A stretch of DNA of 64,000 nucleotides, from assembly GCF_029688625.1 (NCBI RefSeq), contig NZ_JARULC010000002.1, forward strand, positions 372,001 through 436,000. The letters run 5' to 3'. Below, in pieces: positions 36,454 through 45,951 of this stretch (position 1 is its first letter; every line of letters begins with the position of its first letter). This DNA is from Qipengyuania marincola (GTDB lineage: Bacteria; Pseudomonadota; Alphaproteobacteria; Sphingomonadales; Sphingomonadaceae). Below the pieces are notes generated by a model that did no database searches, had not been told where the DNA came from, and saw nothing but the letters and a program-made list of their open reading frames with translations. The position numbers and the translations under genes were made by a program.

Positions 36454-37446
36454 ATGACGCGACCCACATTGGCGCAGGCCCATCCCGTGGCCCAGGCCCT
36501 GGCCATCGAAGCCGCCGGACTGGTCAAGCGGTTCGACGGGACGCTGGCTGTGGACGGGGTGGACATATCCGTGCCCGAAGGCGCGATCTACGGCATTCTC
36601 GGACCAAACGGTGCAGGCAAGACGACCACGCTGCGCATGCTGCTGGGCATCATCGACCCGGACGAGGGAGTGCGCCGCGTCTTCGGTCATGACCGGCCGC
36701 ACGAAGTCGCCAAGCTGATCGGCTATCTGCCCGAGGAACGCGGCCTTTATCCGGCGATGAAATGCGACGATGCGATCGCCTTCCTCGGCGCATTGCGCGG
36801 GCTGCCGCTCGATATCGGCAAGGCACGGGGGCGCGAGCTGCTGGAACAGCATGGTCTCGGCCATGCGATCGATCGCCAGATCCGGCACCTGTCCAAGGGC
36901 ATGGCGCAGACCGTCCAGCTGCTCGGCACGCTGGTCCATCGCCCGAAGCTGGTCGTGTTCGACGAACCGTTCAGCGGCCTCGATGCGATCAACCAGGGCA
37001 AGCTGGAGCAGCTGATCCGGCGTCTCGCCGACGAGGGGACGACGGTGATCTTCTCGACGCATGTCATCCACCACGCCGAACGGCTGTGCGACGAGGTCGC
37101 GATTATCGCCGGCGGCAAGGTGCCCTATGCCGGATCGGTCGACGCCGCGCGCGATCGCATTCCCGCGCAAGTGAGGCTGGAGACACGGGCCCCTGGCGGA
37201 ACCTGGCGCACCGCCCTTCCGGACGACGCGCGGCACGATGCCAAGGCAGGCGGCAGCCACTTCTGGTATTTCCCCGTGCCCGAAAGCGGGATCGCAGCCC
37301 TGCTCAAGCGCCTGATCGAAGGCGAGGCCGGCATCCTGTCGCTGTCGATCGAGCGCGCCGGCCTGCACGATGCATTCGTGGAAATCGCAGGCGAAGCCGC
37401 AGCGCGGGCGCTGGCGGATGATGGCGCTTCGGAGGCCGTGCGATGA
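36454..37446 (+). CDS. ABC transporter ATP-binding protein (DUF4162 type)
   Basis: A 330-residue NatA-like ATPase. Walker A is GPNGAGKTT at about 50-58, the signature LSKGMAQ (variant of LSGGQ), Walker B LVVFDEPFSGLD, and FSTHVIHHAE the switch region. The last ~90 residues form the DUF4162-type C-terminal domain. The start is either ATG 36454 (MTRPTLAQ, with GAGACCGG upstream) or ATG 36433. The stop overlaps the permease gene ATG (ATGA), so they form one transporter. Exported substrate unknown; sodium or drug efflux are the usual roles of relatives. Confidence 0.88.
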   Translation: MTRPTLAQAHPVAQALAIEAAGLVKRFDGTLAVDGVDISVPEGAIYGILGPNGAGKTTTLRMLLGIIDPDEGVRRVFGHDRPHEVAKLIGYLPEERGLYPAMKCDDAIAFLGALRGLPLDIGKARGRELLEQHGLGHAIDRQIRHLSKGMAQTVQLLGTLVHRPKLVVFDEPFSGLDAINQGKLEQLIRRLADEGTTVIFSTHVIHHAERLCDEVAIIAGGKVPYAGSVDAARDRIPAQVRLETRAPGGTWRTALPDDARHDAKAGGSHFWYFPVPESGIAALLKRLIEGEAGILSLSIERAGLHDAFVEIAGEAAARALADDGASEAVR

Positions 37447-38642
37447 CCGACACCACCCGCCTTTCCCTGTTCGAGGCCGCACGGGTCGTCGCCCGCCGCG
37501 ATTTCCGCGCCATCCTGTTCAGCCGGGCTTTCCTGTTCTTCCTCCTCGGCCCCCTGTTCCCGATCGTCGTCGGAGCACTGGCGGGCGGTATCGGTGGCCA
37601 GGTCCAGCGCGATGCGACCACCAATCTCATGGCGGTCACGATGAGTGATGCCGACACTGCTGCCATGCTGCGGGCCCGGCAGGCGCTTGCCGAAGAGATC
37701 GGCTACGCCCTGCCCGAGCTGGGCCCCGATACTTCGGGCGATGCGCCAGCGGAGATCCTCGCGCGGCCCGGCAATACCTATGCCGCCGTTCTGAGCGGCA
37801 CGCTGCAGTCGCCCGTCGTCAGCGCTCCACCCGAACAGATCGAACGCTGGCGCGGCGCGGTGGCCGTGCTGGCCGCCAGCGCGCAAGGGGCAGCGCCGGA
37901 CAGCTTCCCCGAAGTCGCGACTCAGCCGGTTGCGACCAGCGCCGCCGCCGCGCGCAGCGACCGCATTCGCACCGCGCAAGCAGGCCAGCTCCTGCTGTTC
38001 CTGCTGATGATGCTGCTTGCCGGGATGGTGCTGTCCAACCTGGTGGAGGAAAAGGGGAACAAGGTCATCGAAGTGCTCGCCGCCGCGATCCCGATGGACG
38101 CCGTGTTCTTCGGCAAGCTGTTCGCAATGCTCGGGATCAGCTTCGTCGGCATCGCAGTATGGGCGGGTTTCGTCGGCGCCGCTTTCCTCTTGCTGGGCGA
38201 ACAGATGCCACTCCTGCCCGAGCCAGCGCTCGGCTGGCCGGCCTTTGCGGCGCTGGCCATCGCGTATTTCTCGCTTGGCTATCTGCTCCTGGGCTCGCTG
38301 TTCCTGACCGTCGGCGGGCTGGCCGCGACAGTGCGGGAAGTTCAGACGCTGTCCATGCCGGTGACCATGCTGCAGCTGCTGGTATTCTTCCTTGCAGCCG
38401 CCGCGATCACCCGACCCGGCTCTGCACTCGAGCTGACGGCGGCAATCTTTCCACTGTCCTCGCCCTTTGCGATGCTGGCCCGGGCTGCGCAGTCGGAGGC
38501 GATCTGGCCGCATGCCCTCGCGCTCGGCTGGCAGGTGCTCTGCGTCGCGCTGTTCGTGCGCTTCGGCGCGAGCCTGTTCCGTCGTCGGGTGATGAAGTCC
38601 GGCAGAGCCGGCCGTGCGCCGAAAACCGCGCGGGCGGCATAG
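37443..38642 (+). CDS. ABC-2 type transporter permease
   Basis: A 399-residue membrane permease paired with the preceding ATPase. There is a first membrane helix at about 21-45 (AILFSRAFLFFLLGPLFPIV) and a large extracytoplasmic domain to about residue 175. Five or six helices then follow (AGQLLLFLLMMLLAGMVLSNLVEEK and onwards). The NatB-like motif LVEEKGNKVIEVLAAA is intact. Start ATG overlaps the ATPase TGA. Confidence 0.87.
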   Translation: MTDTTRLSLFEAARVVARRDFRAILFSRAFLFFLLGPLFPIVVGALAGGIGGQVQRDATTNLMAVTMSDADTAAMLRARQALAEEIGYALPELGPDTSGDAPAEILARPGNTYAAVLSGTLQSPVVSAPPEQIERWRGAVAVLAASAQGAAPDSFPEVATQPVATSAAAARSDRIRTAQAGQLLLFLLMMLLAGMVLSNLVEEKGNKVIEVLAAAIPMDAVFFGKLFAMLGISFVGIAVWAGFVGAAFLLLGEQMPLLPEPALGWPAFAALAIAYFSLGYLLLGSLFLTVGGLAATVREVQTLSMPVTMLQLLVFFLAAAAITRPGSALELTAAIFPLSSPFAMLARAAQSEAIWPHALALGWQVLCVALFVRFGASLFRRRVMKSGRAGRAPKTARAA

Positions 38643-38670
38643 GCCGGATCGAATCCTGTCCTGGCACCGC

Positions 38671-38719
38671 CAGTTAGGTTCCGTTTTGCAACGCACTATT
38701 GACACACCTGTCAGTTAGG
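38671..38719. promoter_or_regulatory. Repeat and palindrome upstream of the CYP153 gene
   Basis: TGACA-CACC-TGTCA at 38700-38713 is a perfect 5-bp inverted repeat and overlaps a TTGACA box at 38699. CAGTTAGG occurs at 38671-38678 and 38712-38719, the second copy overlapping the palindrome. These are plausible sites for a repressor of the alkane hydroxylase. No regulator gene is adjacent. Confidence 0.4.
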
Positions 38720-38780
38720 GCAGGATGCAAGGCGAGAGATGAGCGGCCGGCGACAGAGTCGCTCCGATACGGAGAGAACC

Positions 38781-40118
38781 ATGGCCACCGCAGCAGTCAC
38801 CCGCCCCGAATGCCGGACCGAACCGACCGCGCATCTTGCGCTGAAGAAGCATTTCGAGGAGCATCCCGAACAGCGGCTCCAGCATACGCACAAGTGGGAT
38901 GTCAGCCGCAGTGACATCTACGCGGAGAACACCTGGCACCCGATCTTCAGGGAAATGCGCGAAGCCGGGCCGCTGCATTACATACCGGAAAGCCCGTTCG
39001 GCCCCTATTGGGCGGTCGTCCAGCACAAGGCCATCCAGCATATCGAGGCCCTGCCAGAGATTTTCTCCTCCAGCTGGGAACACGGCGGGATCACCATCCT
39101 CAACCGGCTGACCGAGGAAGAGATTGCCGAGAGTGGCGTCGATCGGCGCGAGTTGCCGATGTTCATCGCGATGGACCGCCCGCAGCACACCGGCCAGCGC
39201 CGCACCGTCGCGCCGAAATTCACGCCGAGTGGCATGGCGGAAATGGAACCTGATATCCGCCAGCGGACAGGCGAATTGCTCGATACGCTGCCGCGTGGCG
39301 AGGTGTTCGACTGGGTCGACAAGGTCTCGATCGAGCTGACCACCGGGATGCTCGCCATCCTCTTCGGCTTTCCGTGGGAAGACCGCCGGCTGCTGACTTT
39401 CTGGTCCGACTGGTCGGGCGATACGGAGCTCGCCACCGTGCGCGAACTCGACGAGATGCGCTGGGGCTTCCTTCACGAGATGGCGGCCTATTTCCAGTCG
39501 CTCTGGGTCGAACGCACGCATGACAAGGAGCCGGGCGACGATCTCATTTCGATGATGATCCATTCCGAGGCCATGAACCAGATGCGGCCAGAGGAATTCA
39601 TGGGCAATCTCGTCCTGCTGATCGTGGGCGGCAACGACACCACGCGCAATTCGATGAGCGGCTTCGTCTACCAGCTCGACAAGAACCCCGACCAGCGCAA
39701 GCTCTTCGAACAGAATCCAGACGTGATCCCCAATGCGGTGCAGGAAATGCTGCGCATGCAGACCCCGCTGGCGCATATGCGCCGAACCTGCACCGAGGAT
39801 ACCGAAGTGTTCGGCCAGCAGATCAAGAAGGGCGACAAGGTTGTCCTGTGGTACCTGTCGGCCAATCGCGACGAGCAGGTGTTCGAGAACCCCGACAAGC
39901 TCGACCTGACGCGCGAAAATGCGCGGCGCCACATCGCCTTCGGCTATGGCATCCACCGCTGCGTGGGCGCGCGGCTGGCCGAATTGCAGCTGCGTATCCT
40001 GCTCGAGGAAATGCACAAGCGCCGCATGCGCGTGCATGTCGCCGGCGATATCGAGCGCGTGCGAGCCAACTTCGTGCACGGCTTCCGCAAGCTCGAGGTC
40101 GAGATCACCGAATTCTGA
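38781..40118 (+). CDS. CYP153-family cytochrome P450, terminal alkane/fatty acid hydroxylase
   Basis: A 445-residue soluble P450. The I-helix reads GGNDTTRNSMSG (283-294), the pattern that distinguishes CYP153 from other P450s. The haem ligand is Cys394 in FGYGIHRCVGARLAELQ, and EMLR near 322 is the ExxR motif. CYP153 enzymes hydroxylate n-alkanes at the terminal carbon. I chose ATG 38781 because GGAGAGAACC is directly upstream; an ATG at 38739 adds 14 basic residues. The ferredoxin usually coded next to CYP153 is absent. A ferredoxin reductase lies 3.4 kb upstream. Confidence 0.9.
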   Translation: MATAAVTRPECRTEPTAHLALKKHFEEHPEQRLQHTHKWDVSRSDIYAENTWHPIFREMREAGPLHYIPESPFGPYWAVVQHKAIQHIEALPEIFSSSWEHGGITILNRLTEEEIAESGVDRRELPMFIAMDRPQHTGQRRTVAPKFTPSGMAEMEPDIRQRTGELLDTLPRGEVFDWVDKVSIELTTGMLAILFGFPWEDRRLLTFWSDWSGDTELATVRELDEMRWGFLHEMAAYFQSLWVERTHDKEPGDDLISMMIHSEAMNQMRPEEFMGNLVLLIVGGNDTTRNSMSGFVYQLDKNPDQRKLFEQNPDVIPNAVQEMLRMQTPLAHMRRTCTEDTEVFGQQIKKGDKVVLWYLSANRDEQVFENPDKLDLTRENARRHIAFGYGIHRCVGARLAELQLRILLEEMHKRRMRVHVAGDIERVRANFVHGFRKLEVEITEF

Positions 40119-40199
40119 GAAGGCGCGTAACTTTTTCGCGCACTCAAGCGTAGATTCAGGTGCGGATCGCTAGTGGTCCGCGTCATGGAACAGCATGCA

Positions 40200-40697
40200 A
40201 TGAACTCGACCGACCCCACCCGCCGGCGCTTCATGGGATGGATCGGCGCGTCCGCCAGCTTTGCAGCGCTCGCCGCTTGCGGTTCGGGCACGGCGGAAGC
40301 GAAAAGCTTCCCAGTATCCCTCAGCGAGGCGCAGTGGCGCAAGAAGCTTACGAAGGCGGAGTTCTACGTGTTGCGCGAGGAGGGCACGGAACGCCCCTAT
40401 TCCTCGCCGTTGAACGACGAGAAGAGGGCCGGGACCTTCGTCTGCGCCGGATGCGGCAATGCGCTATATTCCTCGCGCACGAAGTTCGAATCGGGGACAG
40501 GTTGGCCCAGCTTCTGGGCCCCGGTCGAAAAGGGCGCCGTCGGGACAAGCACCGATTACAAGATCGGCTATCCGCGGACCGAGGTGCATTGCGCCGATTG
40601 CGGCGGCCATCTGGGGCATATCTTCAACGACGGCCCGCGCCCGACCGGCAAGCGGCACTGCATCAATGGCGTGGCGCTGGATTTCCAGCCCGCCTGA
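40200..40697 (+). CDS. msrB: Exported peptide-methionine (R)-S-oxide reductase
   Basis: A 165-residue enzyme that reduces methionine-R-sulfoxide in proteins. It has zinc cysteines Cys82/Cys85 (VCAGCGNALY) and Cys131/Cys134 (CADCGGHLGH), and the catalytic Cys154 in RHCINGVALDF. The N-terminus is a Tat signal (PTRRRFMGWIG) followed by a lipobox-like LAAC at 24-27, so it may be a Tat-exported lipoprotein acting in the envelope. ATG 40200 or ATG 40185 could start it. Electron donor unknown. Confidence 0.9.
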   Translation: MNSTDPTRRRFMGWIGASASFAALAACGSGTAEAKSFPVSLSEAQWRKKLTKAEFYVLREEGTERPYSSPLNDEKRAGTFVCAGCGNALYSSRTKFESGTGWPSFWAPVEKGAVGTSTDYKIGYPRTEVHCADCGGHLGHIFNDGPRPTGKRHCINGVALDFQPA

Positions 40698-40703
40698 TCG
40701 CGG

Positions 40704-41363
40704 CTAGCCGTGCAGCAGAAGCGGGCACTGCACCCGCGCCGCCAGCAGGGCGAATTCACGCAACGAAAGGAAGTTCTGAAAGGCAAGGCCATATCTGGCA
40801 TCGCGCCGCCAGCGGACCTTGCAGCGCGTTTCGCTGAGATAGTCGTTCTCGAGGCGCACCGGCTGGTCGATCGCGAAAACATTGTCGCAATCGAGCCGCG
40901 CGCCCTGTTGCGAGATGTTTGTCACGAATGCGTTCGAGCGCTGGGTCAGCGTCGATACCGTCACCGGCATCATGAGATTGAGCCGCAGCTGGCGCTTCGG
41001 GTAGTTCCAGTTCTCCTGGACCAGCCGATCCACCTCGACTGGCTCGACGAAGGTGTAGCTTGCGTCGAAATCGCGGCTGCGAACCATCGACAGCTCGTGG
41101 ATCTCGCCATTTTGCAGCTCCAACGCGACCGACGCATCCGTCGGCAGCCCGTGGAATGTCCGCAGGCTTACCCCCTTGGCCGATACGTCGCGGATGACGC
41201 AGACGAACTCGCCTTGCCCGCAGACCAGCTTCGCTGCCCGGATGAGCGAAGTGTAACGCGGCGCCCCACGCTTCTCCGCCGCCGGTTCGACATCATCGAT
41301 CGCGTTCAGATTCCCAGCGCTAAAGTCCAAAATGCCAACCCCGTTCGACCGACGGCACCCCAT
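40704..41363 (-). CDS. PilZ-domain protein
   Basis: A 219-residue protein with two PilZ-like barrels, at about 32-110 (PRYTSLIRAAKLVCGQGEFVCVIRDVSAKG) and 120-205 (KRQLRLNLMMPV, ... NISQQGARL ... WRRDARYGLAF). PilZ domains bind cyclic di-GMP through RxxxR and DxSxxG. The RDVSAKG and NISQQGAR parts fit the second motif, while the Arg part is clear only in the second barrel. It may control motility or exopolysaccharide. Start ATG 41363; no strong ribosome binding site. Confidence 0.75.
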   Translation of the reverse strand: MGCRRSNGVGILDFSAGNLNAIDDVEPAAEKRGAPRYTSLIRAAKLVCGQGEFVCVIRDVSAKGVSLRTFHGLPTDASVALELQNGEIHELSMVRSRDFDASYTFVEPVEVDRLVQENWNYPKRQLRLNLMMPVTVSTLTQRSNAFVTNISQQGARLDCDNVFAIDQPVRLENDYLSETRCKVRWRRDARYGLAFQNFLSLREFALLAARVQCPLLLHG

Positions 41364-41373
41364 GTCCGTCGGT

Positions 41374-41439
41374 CGTTCAAATAGCCTCGCGGCCGTTCAA
41401 TCGTGGCGAATAGGCCCCTAGGGGTTAATACGTGGATAA
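41374..41439. promoter_or_regulatory. Direct repeats and a CtrA-like box upstream of the PilZ gene
   Basis: CGTTCAA occurs at 41374-41380 and 41394-41400, exactly 20 bases apart. At 41425-41439 TTAA-N7-ATAA differs by one base from the CtrA recognition site TTAA-N7-TTAA of alphaproteobacteria. The PilZ gene is read leftward from 41363. Confidence 0.3.
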
Positions 41440-41478
41440 ACGGCTGCCGGGTGTGCGGACATCGTCGCGAACGCAGCC

Positions 41479-41563
41479 TGGTGCGGGTGGTGGGACTCGA
41501 ACCCACACGTCCAAAGGACAGGGGATTTTAAGTCCCCGGCGTCTACCATTCCGCCACACCCGC
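41479..41563 (-). tRNA. tRNA-Leu (anticodon UAA)
   Basis: 85 bases with encoded CCA. On the minus strand the acceptor GCGGGTG pairs with CACCCGC, followed by discriminator A and CCA. The anticodon stem-loop is GGGGA-CTTAAAA-TCCCC, giving anticodon TAA, which reads UUA leucine codons. A long variable arm and the T-loop GGTTCGAGTCC are present, as expected of class II tRNA-Leu. Confidence 0.95.
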
Positions 41564-41630
41564 CTGCGCAGCGAGCGGTAGGCAATCGGCAGGCTTCGCG
41601 CAATCGCGCGGCGACGCCAGAAACGAGAAA

Positions 41631-41912
41631 TCAGCTTTCGTTGAGCCGCTTGCGCATATCCTTGCCCGGCTTGAAATAGGGCACGCGCTTGGCCGGCACG
41701 TCCACTGCCTCGCCGGTGCGCGGATTGCGGCCCTTGCGCGCTTCGCGCTCGCGAGTGGAAAAGGCGCCGAAGCCACGCAATTCCACCCTGCCGCCTTCGG
41801 CCAGGCGACGGGCGATTTCCTCGAAGAAGATGTCGACGACCTGCTCGACCTCTTCGCCGCGCAAATCGGGATTGTCCTCGGCGAGGGCGGTCAGAAGTTC
41901 GGATCGGATCAT
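41631..41912 (-). CDS. ihfB: Integration host factor subunit beta
   Basis: A 93-residue DNA-bending protein. The N-terminus [17 protein letters not shown], the arm [28 protein letters not shown] and the C-terminal [14 protein letters not shown] are typical of the IHF beta subunit. It acts with IHF alpha in recombination, replication and transcription. I chose ATG 41912 because this is the universal start of IhfB; the open frame to 41930 adds six residues without support. It lies upstream of tRNA-Leu on the same strand. Confidence 0.95.
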   Translation of the reverse strand: MIRSELLTALAEDNPDLRGEEVEQVVDIFFEEIARRLAEGGRVELRGFGAFSTREREARKGRNPRTGEAVDVPAKRVPYFKPGKDMRKRLNES

Positions 41913-42069
41913 GTGCGCTCTCCCGGCCATTCCCCATGGGCGGCCAGCATTTCCTTATGGTTCGATCGCAACCCGCGTATCGCGGGTAACCAATGGGTCC
42001 CGCCGGGTCACCTGTGCCAGATGCGCGGGCGCGCCGCAAGCGGGCCGCGCATTTCCGTTCGGTCCAACG

Positions 42070-42411
42070 TCAGACCTCGGCAAGCAGTTCCTCGGGCTCG
42101 ACGCCCAGGCGGCGCATGCGCGCGCGGATTTCCGGCCACTCCCGCTCGAGGAATTCGCGGCGCTCGCTCTGCCGCAACCGCTCTGCCGCTCCGTGCACGA
42201 CATACATGCCGACACCGCGCTGGACTTCGACGAGGCCATCATTCTGGAACTGCTGGTAGGCTTTCGCCACGGTCAGCGGGTTGGCGCCCTGTTCGCTGGC
42301 CAAGGCCCGCACCGACGGCAGCATCTCGCCTTCGCCATAGCGCCCATCGATGATCGCCGCCGCGATCATGTCGCGCAGCTTCAGATAGACCGGCTTGTTG
42401 GCGTTGGACAT
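42070..42411 (-). CDS. Short GntR-family regulator (YtrA type)
   Basis: A 113-residue protein whose N-terminal two thirds is a GntR winged helix (VYLKLRDMIAAAIIDGRYGEGEMLPSVRALA split, then ANPLTVAKAYQQFQNDGLVEVQRGVGMYV). A short C-terminal helical tail follows, as in the YtrA subfamily, which commonly controls ABC transporters. Start ATG 42411. The region between this gene and the divergent POT transporter holds direct repeats, so control of either is possible. Confidence 0.9.
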   Translation of the reverse strand: MSNANKPVYLKLRDMIAAAIIDGRYGEGEMLPSVRALASEQGANPLTVAKAYQQFQNDGLVEVQRGVGMYVVHGAAERLRQSERREFLEREWPEIRARMRRLGVEPEELLAEV

Positions 42412-42425
42412 GGCGATTCCCCGAA

Positions 42426-42452
42426 AGACAGTGATACAGTGCCATAATACAG
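42426..42452. promoter_or_regulatory. Direct repeats between gntR and the POT transporter
   Basis: ATACAG occurs at 42434-42439 and 42447-42452, with a related AGACAG at 42426-42431. The copies lie 15 to 41 bases upstream of the GntR start, so they are candidate autoregulatory sites. Confidence 0.35.
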
Positions 42453-42625
42453 CGCGGCGCACAAGGTTCCCGCCTGCGCAGCTCATGCCCGATCGGCGGC
42501 TCGCAATGCGGTCACGCATGTAACTAAGGCTTCACATGTGCGCGCGAGCCGCTAGGGTGCGCCCCACTTCGGGGAGGCGGCGCGCAAATTGGCGGGATCC
42601 GCACAATTAGGGAATTCCGTACACA

Positions 42626-44473
42626 ATGGTCGAAGGCGTTTTCTTCACATTTGGCTCCGCATACGAAATGTGGGCCTTTCGCATCGCCGTCGTGGCGCTG
42701 GTTTCTTTCCTCATCGGCGGAATGGTGCTGATCACCCGCCCGCAGGAAGAGGTCATCGGCCATCCCAAGGGGCTGTTCCTGCTGTTCATGGCCGAAATGT
42801 GGGAGCGCTTCTCCTACTACGGCATGCGCGCCCTGCTGATCTTCTACCTCGTTCAGCACTGGCTCTTTTCCGATGCCGAAGCCTCGGTCATCTACGGCGC
42901 TTACACTGCCTTGGTGTACATCGCCCCGGTCGTCGGCGGCTACCTTGCCGACCGCTATGTCGGGCAGCGCAAGGCGGTGCTGTTCGGCGCGGTCCTGCTG
43001 ACCTTCGGCCACTTCTTCATGGCCTTCGAAGGCGACGGATCGCTGGGCCAGGACAACCCGATGCTCAACGTGTTCTGGCTGGCGCTGGCGCTGATCATCG
43101 TGGGTTCGGGCTTCCTCAAGGCGAACATCTCGGTCCTCGTCGGCCAGCTCTATTCGCGCACCGACATTCGCCGCGATCCCGCCTACACCATCTTCTACAT
43201 GGGCATTAACGTCGGCGCGGCGACCGCCTCGATCATCTGCGGCTATCTGGGCCAGACGGTAGGCTGGGAATACGGCTTCGGACTTGCCGGCTTCGGCATG
43301 CTTATCGGTCTCGTGTTCTTCGTCATCGGCAAGCCGCTGTTGCGCGGCAAGGGCGAACCGCAGAACCCCGAACGCATTGCGGGCGGGAAGGAATATCTGA
43401 TCTACGGCGCGGGCCTCGGCATGGTCGCCCTGTGCTGGCTGGCCATCCAGTACCAGGAGCTGGTCGGCGTGCTGCTGGGCGGCTTCGGCGGGGCGCTGGT
43501 TGCCTATGTGCTGGCGATCGTCACCTTCCAGATGGCCTATGGCTCCTGGCAGAAGGCACCCACGGTGCCGTTCTTCATCTATATCTCCAGCGCGGTCGGG
43601 CTGATCGTTTCGCTGATCGCCGCTTCGCAGGGCAGCGAACCGGCGCAATACACCGCCGGGGCTTCGCTTCTCATCCTTATCGGGGTCCTGATCCAGCAAT
43701 CGATGGTCAAGGCGTTCCACGAACGCGACCGCATTTTCGCGGCCATGTTCCTCATCATCGTCTCGGTGGTGTTCTGGGCACTGTTCGAACAGGCCGGGTC
43801 CAGCCTCAACCTGTTCACCGACCGCCATGTTGATACGCAGGGTGTGAGCGCTTCGATCTTCCAGTCGGTCAATGCGATCTATATCGTGCTGCTGGCACCG
43901 CTCTTCGCCATGCTGTGGCAGGGACTGGCGGCAAAGGGTGCGGAACCCAGCACGCCGATGAAGTTCGGCCTCGCCGTCGTGCAGGTCGGCCTCGGCTTCC
44001 TCGTCCTTGTCTGGGGTGCGGAAAGCGTGGGCGTGAACGTGCCGACGCCGGTCATCTTCATCTTCCTGATCTACCTGCTCCACACCACCGGCGAGCTGTG
44101 CCTCAGCCCGGTCGGCCTGTCCGCCATGAACCGCCTCAGCCCGGCACACATCGCTTCGCTGGTCATGGGCACCTGGTTCTTCGCATCGGCGACCGGCAAC
44201 TTTGCCGCCGGCCTGATCGCTGCGGCCACCGGTGCGGAAGGCGTGGGCGAGGAGGCCGGCAAGCAGTTGGTCCTCGACGTTTACGGCACCGTCGGCTGGT
44301 GGGCCGTCGGGATTGGCGTCGGCGTCATGGTCCTCAGCCCGCTCGTCAAGAAGCTGCTGCATCTCGATACGCTGCGCGACGACAATGTCGGCGACGATCT
44401 GGAAGGCCAGGCGGAGTTCCCCGCCGAACCCCAGGCTGCGGGCATGCACCCCGAAACGCGGCCGTCCAGCTGA
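42626..44473 (+). CDS. POT/PTR-family proton-dependent oligopeptide transporter
   Basis: A 615-residue membrane transporter importing di- and tripeptides with protons. The family signature is MAEMWERFSYYGMRALLIFY (with ExxERFxYY), then YLADRYVGQRKAVLFGA and FYMGINVGAATASIICGYLG. The N-terminus carries an extra predicted helix (WAFRIAVVALVSFLIGG) before the signature; an internal start is possible but ATG 42626 has AGGGA upstream. About 14 hydrophobic segments are seen. A GC-rich hairpin follows the stop. Confidence 0.92.
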   Translation: MVEGVFFTFGSAYEMWAFRIAVVALVSFLIGGMVLITRPQEEVIGHPKGLFLLFMAEMWERFSYYGMRALLIFYLVQHWLFSDAEASVIYGAYTALVYIAPVVGGYLADRYVGQRKAVLFGAVLLTFGHFFMAFEGDGSLGQDNPMLNVFWLALALIIVGSGFLKANISVLVGQLYSRTDIRRDPAYTIFYMGINVGAATASIICGYLGQTVGWEYGFGLAGFGMLIGLVFFVIGKPLLRGKGEPQNPERIAGGKEYLIYGAGLGMVALCWLAIQYQELVGVLLGGFGGALVAYVLAIVTFQMAYGSWQKAPTVPFFIYISSAVGLIVSLIAASQGSEPAQYTAGASLLILIGVLIQQSMVKAFHERDRIFAAMFLIIVSVVFWALFEQAGSSLNLFTDRHVDTQGVSASIFQSVNAIYIVLLAPLFAMLWQGLAAKGAEPSTPMKFGLAVVQVGLGFLVLVWGAESVGVNVPTPVIFIFLIYLLHTTGELCLSPVGLSAMNRLSPAHIASLVMGTWFFASATGNFAAGLIAAATGAEGVGEEAGKQLVLDVYGTVGWWAVGIGVGVMVLSPLVKKLLHLDTLRDDNVGDDLEGQAEFPAEPQAAGMHPETRPSS

Positions 44474-44531
44474 CGGTGACGGGAAGGATCGGCCAGCCGC
44501 CGTTTCGTTCCGACAAAAGCGATTGACCGGA

Positions 44532-44559
44532 CGGGCCGGGGCAGCAATGCTCCGGCCCG
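44532..44559 (+). terminator. Hairpin between the POT transporter and the amidohydrolase pair
   Basis: Arms CGGGCCGG at 44532-44539 and CCGGCCCG at 44552-44559 with a 12-base loop. Only a weak T-rich stretch follows, so termination is uncertain. It lies 59 bases after the transporter stop and 18 bases before the amidohydrolase start. Confidence 0.4.
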
Positions 44560-44577
44560 ACTGCTTTGGGGGTTTCC

Positions 44578-45947
<1,370 letters not shown>

Positions 45948-45951
<4 letters not shown>

